Below are positions 1 through 10,100 of a stretch of DNA of 64,000 nt, in pieces (positions within the stretch are counted from its first letter, which is position 1; each line of letters opens with the position of its first letter). A program made the position numbers and the translations under genes. This stretch comes from Patiria miniata (taxonomy: Eukaryota; Echinodermata; Asteroidea; Valvatida; Asterinidae): positions 8,556,927 to 8,620,926 of the forward strand of contig NW_024037063.1 in NCBI RefSeq assembly GCF_015706575.1, written 5' to 3'. The notes under the pieces were generated by a model, which ran no database searches, was not told where the DNA came from, and saw only the letters and a program-made list of their open reading frames with translations.

Positions 1-613
1 ACTCAAAGTGTTCCTTGTAGTCTATCCACGGTTGTTTATCTCCGAAGCGGTCTGGTACAATCCTTGGGCGACCCGAGCTCTTAGTCAGCTTCTCTTGTAA
101 CTGCTTCTCACCGATTATTTTTTGATCTCGTTTAAGAGGCCATGGTGTCTCCTTATTAGAGGCTCCTGCGCCTCCTATTTCACGAGCTGGCTCCTCACTT
201 TTCTCTAGTTCACTTATGACCTCCACTGGCTTCGGTAACTCCACGATTGCCTCCACAGGTGGCGTTGTGTCTCCTCTAATGCCAGTTGATTGTGCCTGTG
301 GCATCCAAGACTTATTCTTCTTCATGATACTCCTTGGAGGCGTCCAGTTACCTCCAGTAGCCTCCTGCCCTATGTCCTGCACCTGGGAAATTGAGGCAAG
401 TCCAGTGTGTACCCCTGAATCCAGCGAAGTCCCCTGACCTATGCTCTTCCAAGCATCCTCTAGTCGAGATATCCTACTCATTAGTTTCTCTATTGTAGCC
501 TCCTGGCGTGAACTCTCCTCCATTGAACGCTGGAGCTCATCCTCCCTTCCTTGGAGGTCCACTCGGAGACCGTCAACCTCCTCCTGAAGTTCCTTAGCAG
601 TCTGGTCTGTCAT
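1..613 (-). CDS. Gag-like protein of a Ty3/gypsy-type LTR retrotransposon (N-terminal part, runs off the left edge)
   Basis: Reading the minus strand from an ATG at 611-613, the frame stays open for 204 codons to the window edge. The first ~55 residues are highly charged and coiled-coil-like, starting MTDQTAKELQEEVDGLRVDL. A Pro/Glu-rich linker follows, and near the edge there is RPRIVPDRFGDKQPWIDYKE. That last motif, PD(R/K)(F/Y)(D/G)...W.DY..HF, is typical of the start of the capsid-like part of gag proteins of Ty3/gypsy elements in marine invertebrates. The ORF starts 111 bp inside the primer-binding site and just downstream of an LTR, as expected for the first ORF. No frameshift is seen, so this may be a young copy. 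Protease, RT and integrase would lie left of the window. Family assignment is from motif recall, not a search. Confidence 0.75.
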   Translation of the reverse strand, partial: MTDQTAKELQEEVDGLRVDLQGREDELQRSMEESSRQEATIEKLMSRISRLEDAWKSIGQGTSLDSGVHTGLASISQVQDIGQEATGGNWTPPRSIMKKNKSWMPQAQSTGIRGDTTPPVEAIVELPKPVEVISELEKSEEPAREIGGAGASNKETPWPLKRDQKIIGEKQLQEKLTKSSGRPRIVPDRFGDKQPWIDYKEHFE

Positions 614-723
614 TATTAGTTTGTGTCTTCGTCTTAGTTAAATTAAGGGTCCTATTTATTAATTAATAATTGTCCTCGCCTCCCCAAGGATGAGAACGTG
701 GGCAAATGGTAGCTAGGCGTATA

Positions 724-741
724 ATCCCACTTCTGACACCA
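724..741 (-). promoter_or_regulatory. Retrotransposon tRNA primer-binding site
   Basis: On the minus strand TGGTGTCAGAAGTGGGAT lies two bases inside the LTR edge. It begins with the TGG that pairs with a tRNA 3' CCA end. This 18-mer is a common primer-binding site in Ty3/gypsy elements. The tRNA species was not determined. Confidence 0.75.
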
Positions 742-743
742 TT

Positions 744-1593
744 TGTGGCGGGAATATCTGTGACCCGATCCGTAGTCCCTTTACCTAGACAACCTAGCTA
801 AGGATCAGTACCCCAGCAGCCGGGAATGCAGGCCCGTTTGGATGGAAATATACCGCCCTATACGCGTAGCAGCACTCACCCATGCCCCTCAACCTCAAAG
901 ATGGACAAGGACAGACAATTAAGTACACAACAGTCAATGACCTCAATTACTGCTTGATTTATTTACACAGAATCAATGTCATATGATGGACCTCTCGTTA
1001 AATTATAATGTTAGCCTCTAATAAGTGATTGGTCTCCGAGCCTCTCAATTATCTCTGTAGGGGTAGCCTCGCATTAGCCGCTACGGTAAGGCAGTGCTGG
1101 GCAGCACGGCGATGCCTGGCTGGGGATAGCCTCTGAATCCCGGGTAAGGACCGTACGCCTCTAGCGTTGCTGTGCGCCTCCACTCTCCCGCCCTCGACCG
1201 TTTCCAGTCGCAATCCTTCCTCGAGGCGGCGGGTAGATGAGCGCGCCCTTCCGGCTCCGTCACGTTACAATCGGCAGATCGCTGTATGTCGCTCCGCCTC
1301 CAGTAGCCTCCGCGGACTCCGTGCCTCCTTATGCCAGCCCGACTTCACCGCACCACCCAGCACACGCCCGTCAGTGCGCGCAAGCTAATTTGCCTACCGT
1401 CTCTTCCCCGTCGATGATCTCGGCGTACGCTCGGAAGGTTGTGTCTGAGATAAGCCTAATTTGTGACTGTGTGTGTCTGAGCTGAGTCTACCTGAGCTGA
1501 GTCTGTCTCGCAACTGCCCCGGGGCCTTATATAGGGCCCACAGCCGCGAGCGCGCCCTCTCTAGACTACGCTGCTATAGTAATTTGCGCCACA
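744..1593 (-). mobile_element. 5' LTR of a Ty3/gypsy-like retrotransposon
   Basis: The block is bounded by the inverted ends TTGTGGCG (743-750) and CGCCACAA (1587-1594), giving an LTR of about 850 bp that starts TG and ends CA on the minus strand. It carries a TATA box at 1525-1536 and is followed by the primer-binding site and gag ORF. Small ORFs inside it in both directions have no recognisable product. The second LTR is outside the window, so LTR identity (age) and target-site duplication cannot be read. The element is antisense to HSD17B10, about 1 kb upstream of its first visible exon, and may lie in that gene's first intron. Confidence 0.75.
1525..1536 (-). promoter_or_regulatory. TATA box of the LTR promoter
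   Basis: The minus strand reads CCCTATATAAGG about 60 bp inside the 5' edge of the LTR, in a GC-rich setting, as expected for a Pol II retrotransposon promoter. Confidence 0.55.
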
Positions 1594-1675
1594 ATATTTA
1601 TTTTCTCATGAATATTTAGTTTATTTCAATGGATACTTCAAATACGTCCAAAGATTGATCATTGCAACAGCGATC

Positions 1676-1750
1676 GTGCGCAGCCTAGCGGTTAAGAGTC
1701 TCGTGTATCAAGCAAGTGTCCGAGGTTCGAATCTCGATGAAGTAAGTGAC
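1676..1750 (+). mobile_element. tRNA-like SINE head
   Basis: An A-box-like stretch (TAGCGGTTAAGAG) and a B-box (GGTTCGAATCT) are spaced as in a tRNA gene, but acceptor and anticodon arms do not fold cleanly. I read it as the Pol III head of a SINE rather than a working tRNA. The rest, to about 1960, is unassigned. Confidence 0.45.
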
Positions 1751-2261
1751 TGATTGATAAATAGAAATTAAGGAAAGGAGGGGGTGAGAGTAGAGGAGGG
1801 AAAGTGGAGGGAATAACCATAAAAGATGTAACTTTTGGCGCTAGAAAATTAATTGAAAAAAGTGGTGATCGGGTATCCGATTTTTTCCCTTTATGATCCA
1901 AGGACCCTACTATCACCCGACCATCTCCAAATGTTAAAAAAGGCGATTCGTAGGGTCCTAGTTACCGGTTACTTGAACTACAACTGGTGGGAGTAGAACT
2001 CATTTTGAAATTTTGGCTTGGATTGGTCGTACTAGTGCCCTAGCCAGCTGACCGTATGCATTACTGCTGTAATATAATGAATTACTAATTCATTATTTAC
2101 TACTCATGATTCAGCTCATAAATATTGCCCAAAATGAAGATAAAGACTCGACGAAATACTTTATAAATCGCTTACTGGCTTCTCAAGGTGTCAATGATGA
2201 ACTACTGGGGCTTCAATGGTACTCCAGACATTACATGTGTTGCAAATCGATGAAATCAACT

Positions 2262-2547
2262 AGTTTTCACCATCACAGTGCACACCGCTTGAAACGAAAT
2301 GAATCCGCTGGAGGCTGAGATCGTGATTAACTATGCATGTTGGGACGATACATCAACGACTGTTTGGTGAAATTGAAGAAGAGGCACTGTGGCTACAGGC
2401 ACTAACGCAGTCGCAATGCGTCTTCTTCAATTTCACCAAACAATCGTTGATGTATCCTGACATGCACAGTTGCTTTTGGCGGACCCATCTCTGTATGTGG
2501 CTGATTCATTTCAGTTCTAGCAGTGTGCATTGTGATGAGGAAAACTG
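2262..2547. repeat. Long imperfect inverted repeat (foldback element)
   Basis: The left arm (about 2262-2382) and right arm (about 2420-2547) are imperfect reverse complements. The strongest shared blocks are GATACATCAACGA and GGTGAAATTGAAGAAGA, with outer blocks AGTTTTC..CATCAC.GTGCACAC. The loop is about 35 nt. The right arm ends 39 bp before the first visible HSD17B10 exon, so it occupies the end of that intron. No transposase is seen; it looks like a non-autonomous foldback or MITE. Confidence 0.7.
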
Positions 2548-2586
2548 TCCGTGTATGGTTGAATGTTTTTGTTGTTGTGTTTGCAG

Positions 2587-2751
2587 GGTTTGGTTGGTCT
2601 AGTGACTGGTGCAGGGTCAGGTCTTGGCAAGGCAACAGCTCAGCGTCTGGTCAAGCAAGGTGCTAGGGTTGTCGTCTATGATCTTCCAAACTCAGCAGGA
2701 GATGACGTGGCCAAGGAACTGGGAGACGACTGCAAGTTTGCTGCTGGAGAC
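2587..2751 (+). CDS. HSD17B10: HSD17B10 exon (Rossmann nucleotide-binding motif)
   Basis: Acceptor TTGCAG is before 2587 and donor GTAAGA after 2751; 165 bp, phase 0 on both sides. It encodes [20 protein letters not shown] onward, covering beta-1, the glycine-rich NAD loop, and the YDLPNS stretch whose Asp selects NAD over NADP. Confidence 0.95.
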
Positions 2752-5700
2752 GTAAGAAATTATTCTGAAAATAAAATTAGTGAAATCCATCCAGATCACA
2801 ACCTTGTCCTAAAGAATTGAACTCTCAACAAAATCCAAATGAAGTTAAACAAAAATTCATCAGCTTAACCCTAACTCCCTAGGCCTTTTTGCTAGGATGT
2901 AGCCTCAATCCTGCAAAATCCTCCAATGGACCTCATGGAAGAATAGCATATAGCCTCAATCCTGCAAATTCCTCTGTTATTTCTTGAATATGGTCCATGG
3001 AGGGGTGACCACTGCCTGAATCCTGCAAAATCCTCCAGCTATGACTGTCAATAGGCTGAGGCAGAGACAGTGACACAAGGCAGAGACAGTGACACAAGGT
3101 CCGGCCCAAGACCTTGACACAGTGCGTACTCCGAAATCAGCAACGCACTTTTGCCATGGAAACTCAATCCTGCAAATTCCTCCAATTTGCAAAAAGTATT
3201 TTGGAGGATTCAGGGCGGTTAGGGTTAATCCTTAATTTTATTTACAAAATAATGCACCAAATTTACTTGGATGGGACTCAAACAGAAGTCCTTCTGTTAA
3301 CTACTGCAGATGTCTTATCATTCAAATATTGAGCTTGTTAGGTAGTATGTGTGCTAGTATTGAAGCGAACTTTGATTCCCAAATAAAAAATAGCTTTTCA
3401 TTTGCACGGTTTGCTTGGCTTGGCATCCTTTTATTCTGCATGCAGTCTGTACTGCAGACAAATGGAACTTTAAAGGCACATAGGATCGTTTGCATTTATT
3501 CCAAAAGTAGCCTACTCAATTTTTATCAAAACCACTTACTTGGATTAAAGATTGTACTGGTACTAAACACCCTGTGAAATTATTCTGTCTGGCATGCTGT
3601 CATTTAGAAGACATCAAGAAATGTAGACCTGTGATTCCCAACGACCAGTCTGTTGATCGATCGTTGAAAATAAAGAGTTATAGATGAAATTCTGTTTGGT
3701 GATCAAAAGGTTGTGCATGTTTCTCACTTTTCTTGAAAAGTGTAATATCCACTGAGACAACACTTCATCAGGTTGAACAGGTTTGAACACTCTTCTATTG
3801 ATTTTGAATGGCATTAATCTTGGAAACGAACAAGAAACATGAAATACAAATGATCCTCATTGTATACCTTTAAACTTGTGTTTGTGACCCTATAAAGTTT
3901 TATTTGTCACATTGTTCCTGTTCACTTCATGTCTTGCACCTACACAGGTCACATCAGAGTCTGAAGTATCTGCTGCCATTGCAACGGCAAAAAACTCATT
4001 TGGTCGGCTTGACCTAGCAGTCAACTGCGCTGGAGTGGGAATCGCTGTTAAAACCTACAACTTCAACAAAAACAGGGCACATCCCCTGGCTGAGTTCCAG
4101 AGAGTTCTAACTGTAAGTTTCAATATGACGGATGTTTTTTTTTAATTTTTGTTTATTTTTGCTGAGTATAATGATTTTCATTGTGCATCCTCTACTGAAT
4201 AGAGTGCTGTGGCCTCATGGTCTAGTGCATTGAACATGAGTCTTGTGGGTAATTCTGCAGGTTGTGGGTTCGAGTCCAGCCTGGGGATGCAGTGCGTGTT
4301 CTTGGGCAAGACACTTTGTCACTCATTGCTTTTCCCCAACCAGGAGTAAATGGGTACCTGCATGGGCAGAGATTTAGCTGTTTGCACCTTGTTAAAGAGC
4401 AATTAAAGGGAGCTCAGATGATCTTTGAATGTTTCTAGTAGTCCGATTTGCAGGGGTAATGCCTTGCGAGCTCCAATTTGGTGGATGTGTGTGTTTTAAA
4501 ATCCATATTGTCTTCGGTCATTATTGACGCACACAATAGGTCTCGTTCAAATGACGTCATTTCCTACAGACCATCCACGTGCATTGGCACTTTGAGCGTC
4601 AACTTGCACAATGTGCGTTAGCTGCGTCGTATTTCGAACACATTTCGAGCAACAAGCGCGTGTATTTGGAACATTTCCAACACTGCGCAATGCGTGCTTG
4701 ATTGCGTAAAATACGCATTTGCAGTTCTTCTATAGAAATGGCCGTCATTGAACGAGCCCTATTGTGAAAAGTTCTCATAAGATTGAACCCATTATAGCAC
4801 CTGTACTACATTGTGTCATGTATTTGAAGAATCAATAAAACCACAGGAGTGCTTTGGTGTTTTCAGGTGCTACAGTGACTAAAAGGTTAAACTTCTAGCA
4901 GAATTTGCCCAAACTATTGCCAATAGTTGATCTGTGAAGATGACGTGCTTACAAATGTCATTTTCTGTGTTTTAAAACACACTGTGGTCAAATCTCAGAT
5001 TTAGTCCCCTTGTTGATCACTCAGGTGAATGCTGTGGGTAGTTTTAATGTGATCCGCCTGTCAGCTGGTGAAATGGGCAAGAATGACCCCGGCCCTGATG
5101 GGGAACGTGGGGTCATCATCAACACGGCCAGCGTGGCTGCATTTGATGGTCAAATCGGACAGGCTGCATACTCGGCATCCAAGGGGGCTATCGTTGGAAT
5201 GACCTTACCCATTGCGCGGGACCTTGCCTCACAAGGGATCAGGGTCTGCACCATAGCACCAGGTGAGTACAGGTAGTGTAGTTGGCTTGGCCCTCCCAGA
5301 GGGAAGTCAGTACTCAGAATATGTAAAACCCTTTACAACCCTGTAGGTCAGTTTCAGGTGATGGGACATTTAAACTGTGTCACACAGAGAGTCACTGCAC
5401 ATAAATTGGCATTGTGGAGAGCAGTGAAGCGTGACCGCATCTGCCTGCTCGCACTGAGCTTTAACTACACAAAAGAACTGTGCAGGGATTTGAAGTGTTA
5501 CCCATGCGCCACCAGATTGTAGGTCAACTCACCCCTGACTGACTCGCCCCCTGACCGACTCGCCTCTTACAAGCTCGCCCCCTGACCGACTCGCCCCCTG
5601 ACGGACATCTTACAAAAAATATAAAGACTGTGCGGAGGGGAACACATTGCCCGTTCGCATGAAGCTCAATGGAGGAAAACAATTCAAACGCCATTTTGAA

Positions 5701-7042
5701 GGATTTCCGGTACAAATGCAGGAAACTATGGATTCTTTATGAAGAATCGGGGTTGGAAACACCTTAGCACAGCTGTACCGATATAGCGCAGCGTGATTTT
5801 GGCTCCATTGAGTTTCATGCCACGACCGGGCAATGTGTTCCCCTCCGCACGCTCTATATTTTTTTTAAGATGTCCGCGGAAGGTGCATAATTTTCCAGGG
5901 GTTGAGTCGGTCAGGGGGCGAGTCGGTTTGGAGGCGAGTTGGCGAGGGGGCGAGTCTGCTAGGGGGCGAGTCGGCCAAGGGACGATCTTGTAAGGGGCGA
6001 GTCGGTAAGAGGTGAGTCGGCCAGGGGGCGAGATGACCTGACACCCTCCACAGAAGATTACCGGTAATCATCTCAAAGGAATTTGAAGTGTGTGTGCTAA
6101 CTCTTGGGCAAAAGTGGTTTTGCGAAATGTGAAGGGTTGTAGAGTGCAGAAGACTATGAAGGTTAAGGCCCATTCATACTTGACGCTAAAGCAAAGCAAA
6201 TTTCACGTCGTCAACAATTGTCATCATGACGTTTGCCGTTACACTAACAAATTCACTTTGCACTGAAATTCACATGGGGCACTATGTGTCAAAAAAAAAA
6301 ACATGTCCTACTTTTGATTCTAAATAACTGTTGTTTACCAATGAAATTAAACCAAAATTGGAGTGAGTTTCATCAGCTTTGTGCAAAAGGGTGAGATTTA
6401 ACGGCATACGAAAAAAAGACACACTTTCAGAATATGCAACTTTCAACTTGGCGTCCTCCAATGTGGATACAGTGCAGCAGCAAGAACGGAAGGCGCGTGC
6501 TGCGGACGAAAGCTTCGGAAGGAATGCAGGATCAACCCTGATGTTATTGCACACCTGCTTGATCATTTGGAACAACACATGATCGTGTTGTCCCCTGTGG
6601 CTTGGCCCCTAACGTGGCGCGGCCCTAATGTGGCGCAGCCCCTGTTTTTGAATTTCAGACTAATTTACGACACTGAAATTGTTCAGAAAGGTTTAATAAC
6701 AGCAACCATTATTAAGGTAAAAAGAACCAGCATGTAACTGAATGAATGAAAAGAAGTTTGCAACACTGCATGAAGAAAGTCGAGGGCAGTGTCAAAGTGC
6801 GCCATGTTAGGGGACTCCAAGTAATACTGTCAATCTTCTTCACATTCCCAGGTTTGTTCGACACCCCTCTCTTGGCCTCCTTACCAGAGAAAGTCCGGAC
6901 CTTCTTAGCCCGGATGATCCCCTTCCCAAGCCGCCTGGGTTATCCTGATGAGTATGCCCACATGGTCCAGTGTATTATAGAGAATCCCATGATGAATGCT
7001 GAGGTTATACGATTGGATGGAGCCATCAGAATGCAGCCATAA
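2587..7042 (+). CDS. HSD17B10: HSD17B10: 3-hydroxyacyl-CoA dehydrogenase type 2 (exons 2-5 visible; first exon not seen)
   Basis: Coding exons are 2587-2751, 3948-4112, 5025-5262 and 6852-7042, all with AG/GT borders and compatible phases (0,0,0,1). Together they give 252 residues to a TAA. This is a classical short-chain dehydrogenase. It shows the Rossmann glycine motif TGAGSGLG, the NCAG motif, catalytic Ser in INTASVAAF and the YSASK catalytic pair; the C-terminus is DGAIRMQP as in vertebrates. Counted against the human protein (261 aa), these residues fall at Ser155, Tyr168 and Lys172 if nine N-terminal residues are missing, so there is no net indel. Known role of the family: NAD-dependent oxidation of 3-hydroxyacyl-CoAs and steroids in mitochondria, isoleucine breakdown, and a non-enzymatic part in mitochondrial RNase P. 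Exon 1 should encode about nine residues; I found no convincing ATG exon at 1595-2586. The gene is convergent with fibulin-1. Confidence 0.95.
2865..3228. mobile_element. MITE-like repeat with TTAACCCTAAC ends (copy 1)
   Basis: It begins TTAACCCTAACTCCCTAGG and ends GGTTAGGGTTAA. Inside are repeated phrases such as CAATCCTGCAAAATCCTCC. A second copy of similar structure is at 62811-63208 in an SMC1 intron, and a short relative is near 39100-39165. It is non-coding and sits in an HSD17B10 intron. Confidence 0.6.
3470..3873. mobile_element. TTAA-bounded MITE-like element
   Basis: The ends are inverted: TTTAAAGGCACATAGGATCG... versus ...CAAATGATCCTCATTGTATACCTTTAAA. TTAA at each border recalls piggyBac-type target sites. 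Inner sequence (CCCTGTGAAATTATTC, ACACTTCATCAGG) is shared with the element at 26076-26594. Confidence 0.5.
3948..4112 (+). CDS. HSD17B10: HSD17B10 exon (NCAG motif)
   Basis: Acceptor TACACAG and donor GTAAGT; 165 bp, phase 0/0. It encodes [10 protein letters not shown] through FQRVLT, including [15 protein letters not shown], the conserved SDR segment that stabilises the central sheet, and the KTYN that follows it in HSD17B10. Confidence 0.95.
4206..4400 (+). mobile_element. tRNA-derived SINE with conserved core
   Basis: An A-box-like GTGGCCTCATGGTCTAGTGC and the B-box GGTTCGAGTCC are followed by the core CTTGGGCAAGACACTT... CAGGAGTAAATGGGTACCTG. The same core occurs at 32356-32641 and, decayed, at 58672-58800. 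It is a SINE in an HSD17B10 intron. Confidence 0.7.
4536..4762. mobile_element. 227-bp MITE with ATAGG(T/G)CTCGTTCAA ends (copy 1)
   Basis: The ends ATAGGTCTCGTTCAAATGAC and GTCATTGAACGAGCCCTAT are inverted repeats. The internal segment TTCGAACACATTTCGAGCAA and the remainder recur at 14990-15395 and, in opposite orientation, at 49905-50132. It has no coding capacity. Confidence 0.7.
5025..5262 (+). CDS. HSD17B10: HSD17B10 exon (catalytic Ser-Tyr-Lys)
   Basis: Acceptor ACTCAG and donor GTGAGT; 238 bp, phase 0 in and phase 1 out. It begins [12 protein letters not shown], carries the catalytic Ser (NTASVAAF) and YSASKG, and ends in IAPG, with the glycine codon split across the next intron. Confidence 0.95.
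5521..6040. mobile_element. TU-like foldback element with minisatellite arms
   Basis: The outer arms are short tandem repeats of a 15-18 bp motif, CTGACCGACTCGCCCC on the left (5521-5606) and its complement GGGGCGAGTCGG on the right (5885-6040). The inner arms are unique inverted sequence: TGTGCGGAGGGGAACACATT on the left, and on the right its complement. A spacer of about 135 bp lies between. This two-part arm recalls the TU foldback elements described from sea urchins. It lies in the last HSD17B10 intron. Confidence 0.7.
6360..6585. repeat. Decayed copy of the palindromic repeat seen at 37030-37262 and 38152-38727
   Basis: It shares GTGAGATTTAACGGCATACG, CACTTTCAGAAT and AAGGAATGCAGGATCA with the palindrome clusters in the fibulin-1 introns. 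Here only one arm plus part of the loop remains. Confidence 0.5.
6852..7042 (+). CDS. HSD17B10: HSD17B10 terminal coding exon
   Basis: Acceptor TTCCCAG; 191 bp ending in TAA at 7040-7042. It completes the split glycine ([15 protein letters not shown]) and runs to the family C-terminus [12 protein letters not shown]. Length and ending match vertebrate HSD17B10. Confidence 0.95.
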
Positions 7043-7173
7043 ACGGACTTCCACCTTCAAAATCTTAACTTTCCATATTTCTTTAAAGATGTACTGTCCT
7101 TGCTTCTTTTTTTTTAAACTGCTATATTTCCAGCAGTACAAAAGTTACTCACTTTTGAATGAGACTTCAAACG

Positions 7174-7179
7174 AATAAA
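7174..7179 (+). promoter_or_regulatory. Polyadenylation signal of HSD17B10
   Basis: AATAAA lies 132 bp after the stop codon and is the first canonical signal downstream, implying a short 3' UTR. Confidence 0.65.
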
Positions 7180-7180
7180 A

Positions 7181-10100
7181 TTGACCTATGTTAAGATATG
7201 GAACAATTACTTTTATTTTAAATTAATTTTTAAATATTTGCATTGAAATATTAACTAATTTCTTGCAGGGTAGACTGGTTCCTGCCCCCATCACAATAGA
7301 TTACAATGTACGTGGGGACCAAGAACCAGTCTATTTGCAGGACAGATATGTTTGTGTGCAAAAGTGAACCATAATTCAGATGGTTGCAGATGCCCCCAAA
7401 AAATAGGGGGAAAAAAAGGAGTTTCTTTTTTTTGGAAATAAAAATACCAGTTCAAAACTTGTCAAGAGTAAAAAGAGCATGACAGTACACTAACTTAATG
7501 TTTGTCTGAAGAGCAGTAAAATTGTATATTATGTATAAAAATTTTGAGATAAAACTGTTGAAATCATATGCTTCCTTTTGAGACAAGTTTTGAATCAGTC
7601 AACAAGCATGATGGTCTTTTGACTAACCCTATCAATACAGTGTCAGTGCCCAAAACGGCCTAATCTGTGAAAGTAGCAGGTCTGATCAAAATGGCCATAT
7701 TCATCCTCTTTGGGACAGCCTTTGGCGGGAGTTTGGCCTTCTGCACTGAAACAAACCAGACATTAAAATTGCACCTGTGCTTATGAAGCAATATAACTCA
7801 ATTTACCCCCATGAACCTCAGGGAAGATGTCAATCAAATGGAAGATTGATGGCTGTTTTCATATTACAATGTATATTTCTTTGGAAGTGGTTGCTACAAT
7901 ACTGTAGCTATGGCTCCATGCACAGTGCCCCTTCGATGGCCAGAAAAGGAGAGTTGGGGCATGGAGCCCATACTACCCAAAAACTGCTTCCTGTTTAACA
8001 AACACATTCAAAGCAAGTGCATTCAAGTACATTTGTAACAGAACTCTTGTCCGTTGATACATTGCTAGGTGTAAGTGTGGTATTGTTTTTAAAAGTGACA
8101 AAGGGTGTTTTGGATGGGGTTTGGGAATTGTTGATATGTTAGAAGGACATTGTTTAAATATATCTATTTCAAACACAAATCATAAAGTGTTGCAAACAGT
8201 TTTGTGAATGTTGAACAATCAGATACGCACAGTAAGACAGATTAGACCTAAAATAATCATGTTTAAAAAAAGATAAAAACGTTGTTTATATCATATTCAA
8301 AACTTTTTTTTTAATGGTTAGGCAAAATGATTTTTTAATTGTTTTGCCAGACGCAGACAGATTTCACTTTAATCTATTAAACTTAGGGTTGCCAGAGTAT
8401 TTACATGCACAAATTTAAGTTTATTGCAATTTTTATTTCATAAAACTTTACATGATGGCGTAACTCCATTTACATCACTTTTATAGGGCTGGGAACGAGA
8501 TAGATTTCAGAATTACCTAGATGTCCAAACAGTAAGCGTTGTCAAAGAAATTCATGAAAGTTAAAAGTAGCGCAAGTCTGTGTCTTGTGGCATAACTCAC
8601 AAAGTCAGTTTTAGTTGGTGGCATGGTGTACAAATAAAAATTGGAGAGAAACGCACAATTTGTCTTTTTAATTGCAGGGATAGTTTGGTGACCGATATGA
8701 AATCATACCCAAATATCTGTTGTAAAATCTACGCTTGTAGTTGTCCAATTTGTTTCCCCTCACATATTTGATACATTGCGCAGCTACTCTAACTTGGTAA
8801 CGTAATGTTTTAAATGCAAGTTTTGTGAAGTCTATAGTAAATACGTTGGACAGCTGTTCAACGCATTATTTTCAGATACAAATCCATATTCTTTCATGAC
8901 AGCAGCTGCAAGTCCAGTCACTGGATATTGTCTTACATTACTGAGCAAGGTGTTTTTTTGGTTCAAATGATTTCACTGTTTAATTTACTAAGTGTTCAGT
9001 TTTAAAATGAGATACTTGTATTCAAATTTTGTGTGAATGTGAAATATTCATACCTTTTTTTGTCTGCTTTTGAAAAATGAGTATTGTTCATTTCTTAAAA
9101 GATAAAAGGCATTAAAATATGTAATTTTAGTAAAAGAAAAAGTGTCATGCAGTCCCCCCCCCCCCCGAGTAATTTTGTTCAAGATGATATTGACACAGTA
9201 TCCACAAATGTATTCCAAGCAATGGAGTATTTCCATTGTGTGCCAATCACACTGGATCACTGGAGTATCCATTCCAACCTACCTCAATGGACTGATCATT
9301 ATGCCCAATCCCTCTGCATGAGCTACAACATTAGCCTCTTTGAGACATGACAGATAGAGGAGTGCAATTTAGAATGCTAATTTGGGGAAATACATACGAA
9401 TATACCAACTAGTACATCAGATTGTTCAGTTTGATGATGATAAAAGCATGAAATCTGGCACACAGAGTATGTCACGGGAAAAGATTTTTGGCTGAAGGGC
9501 CATCGTAGATTTGCCCTTTTGAATCATGACTAAAAAACTGTGATATAGTTTCAGAACTTTATTTTCATATAAAACATGATACATATTTGATTCAGCTTAC
9601 ATTTAAATCTCTCCATTAGAGTACAACACTGTGCATTAAATGAATCGCTACTTACCAAAAATACAAAATTAAACTAAAAAAGGAACACATTTATGTGTAG
9701 TGATAAGACAAAAAAAACCAAAGCAACCCCACAAAAAACACCAACCCTACAAAAACAATTAAAGGCGTTTAAATTCTAAGTTTATATCAAACTTCCCTAA
9801 ATTCCACCAATATTTCTGCAATGCAATTGTGATACAGCATGAGATTATCAATGCACTCTTTTCATTGGTCAAAAAGACATCAATTACAATATCACTCCGA
9901 ATGTTCTAACAATACAGATATTTTTGACTCTTGCTAAGATATTCAATCTTATTTCCTTATATTTCTGTTTCGCAGATCTTGAAATAGGTCCAAAATTGCC
10001 TATGCAGGCCAAATCACAATTTGTATGCCCTCAAATTCTCAGGTATTAGAGCATTTTGAGGGCCATGAACTTGAGGATTTGTAAAAAAGAAGGGTGGAAG

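Noticed and set aside
1595..2586. Search for HSD17B10 exon 1
   Set aside because: No ATG followed by about nine codons and a GT donor in the right phase with a convincing sequence could be found; left uncalled.
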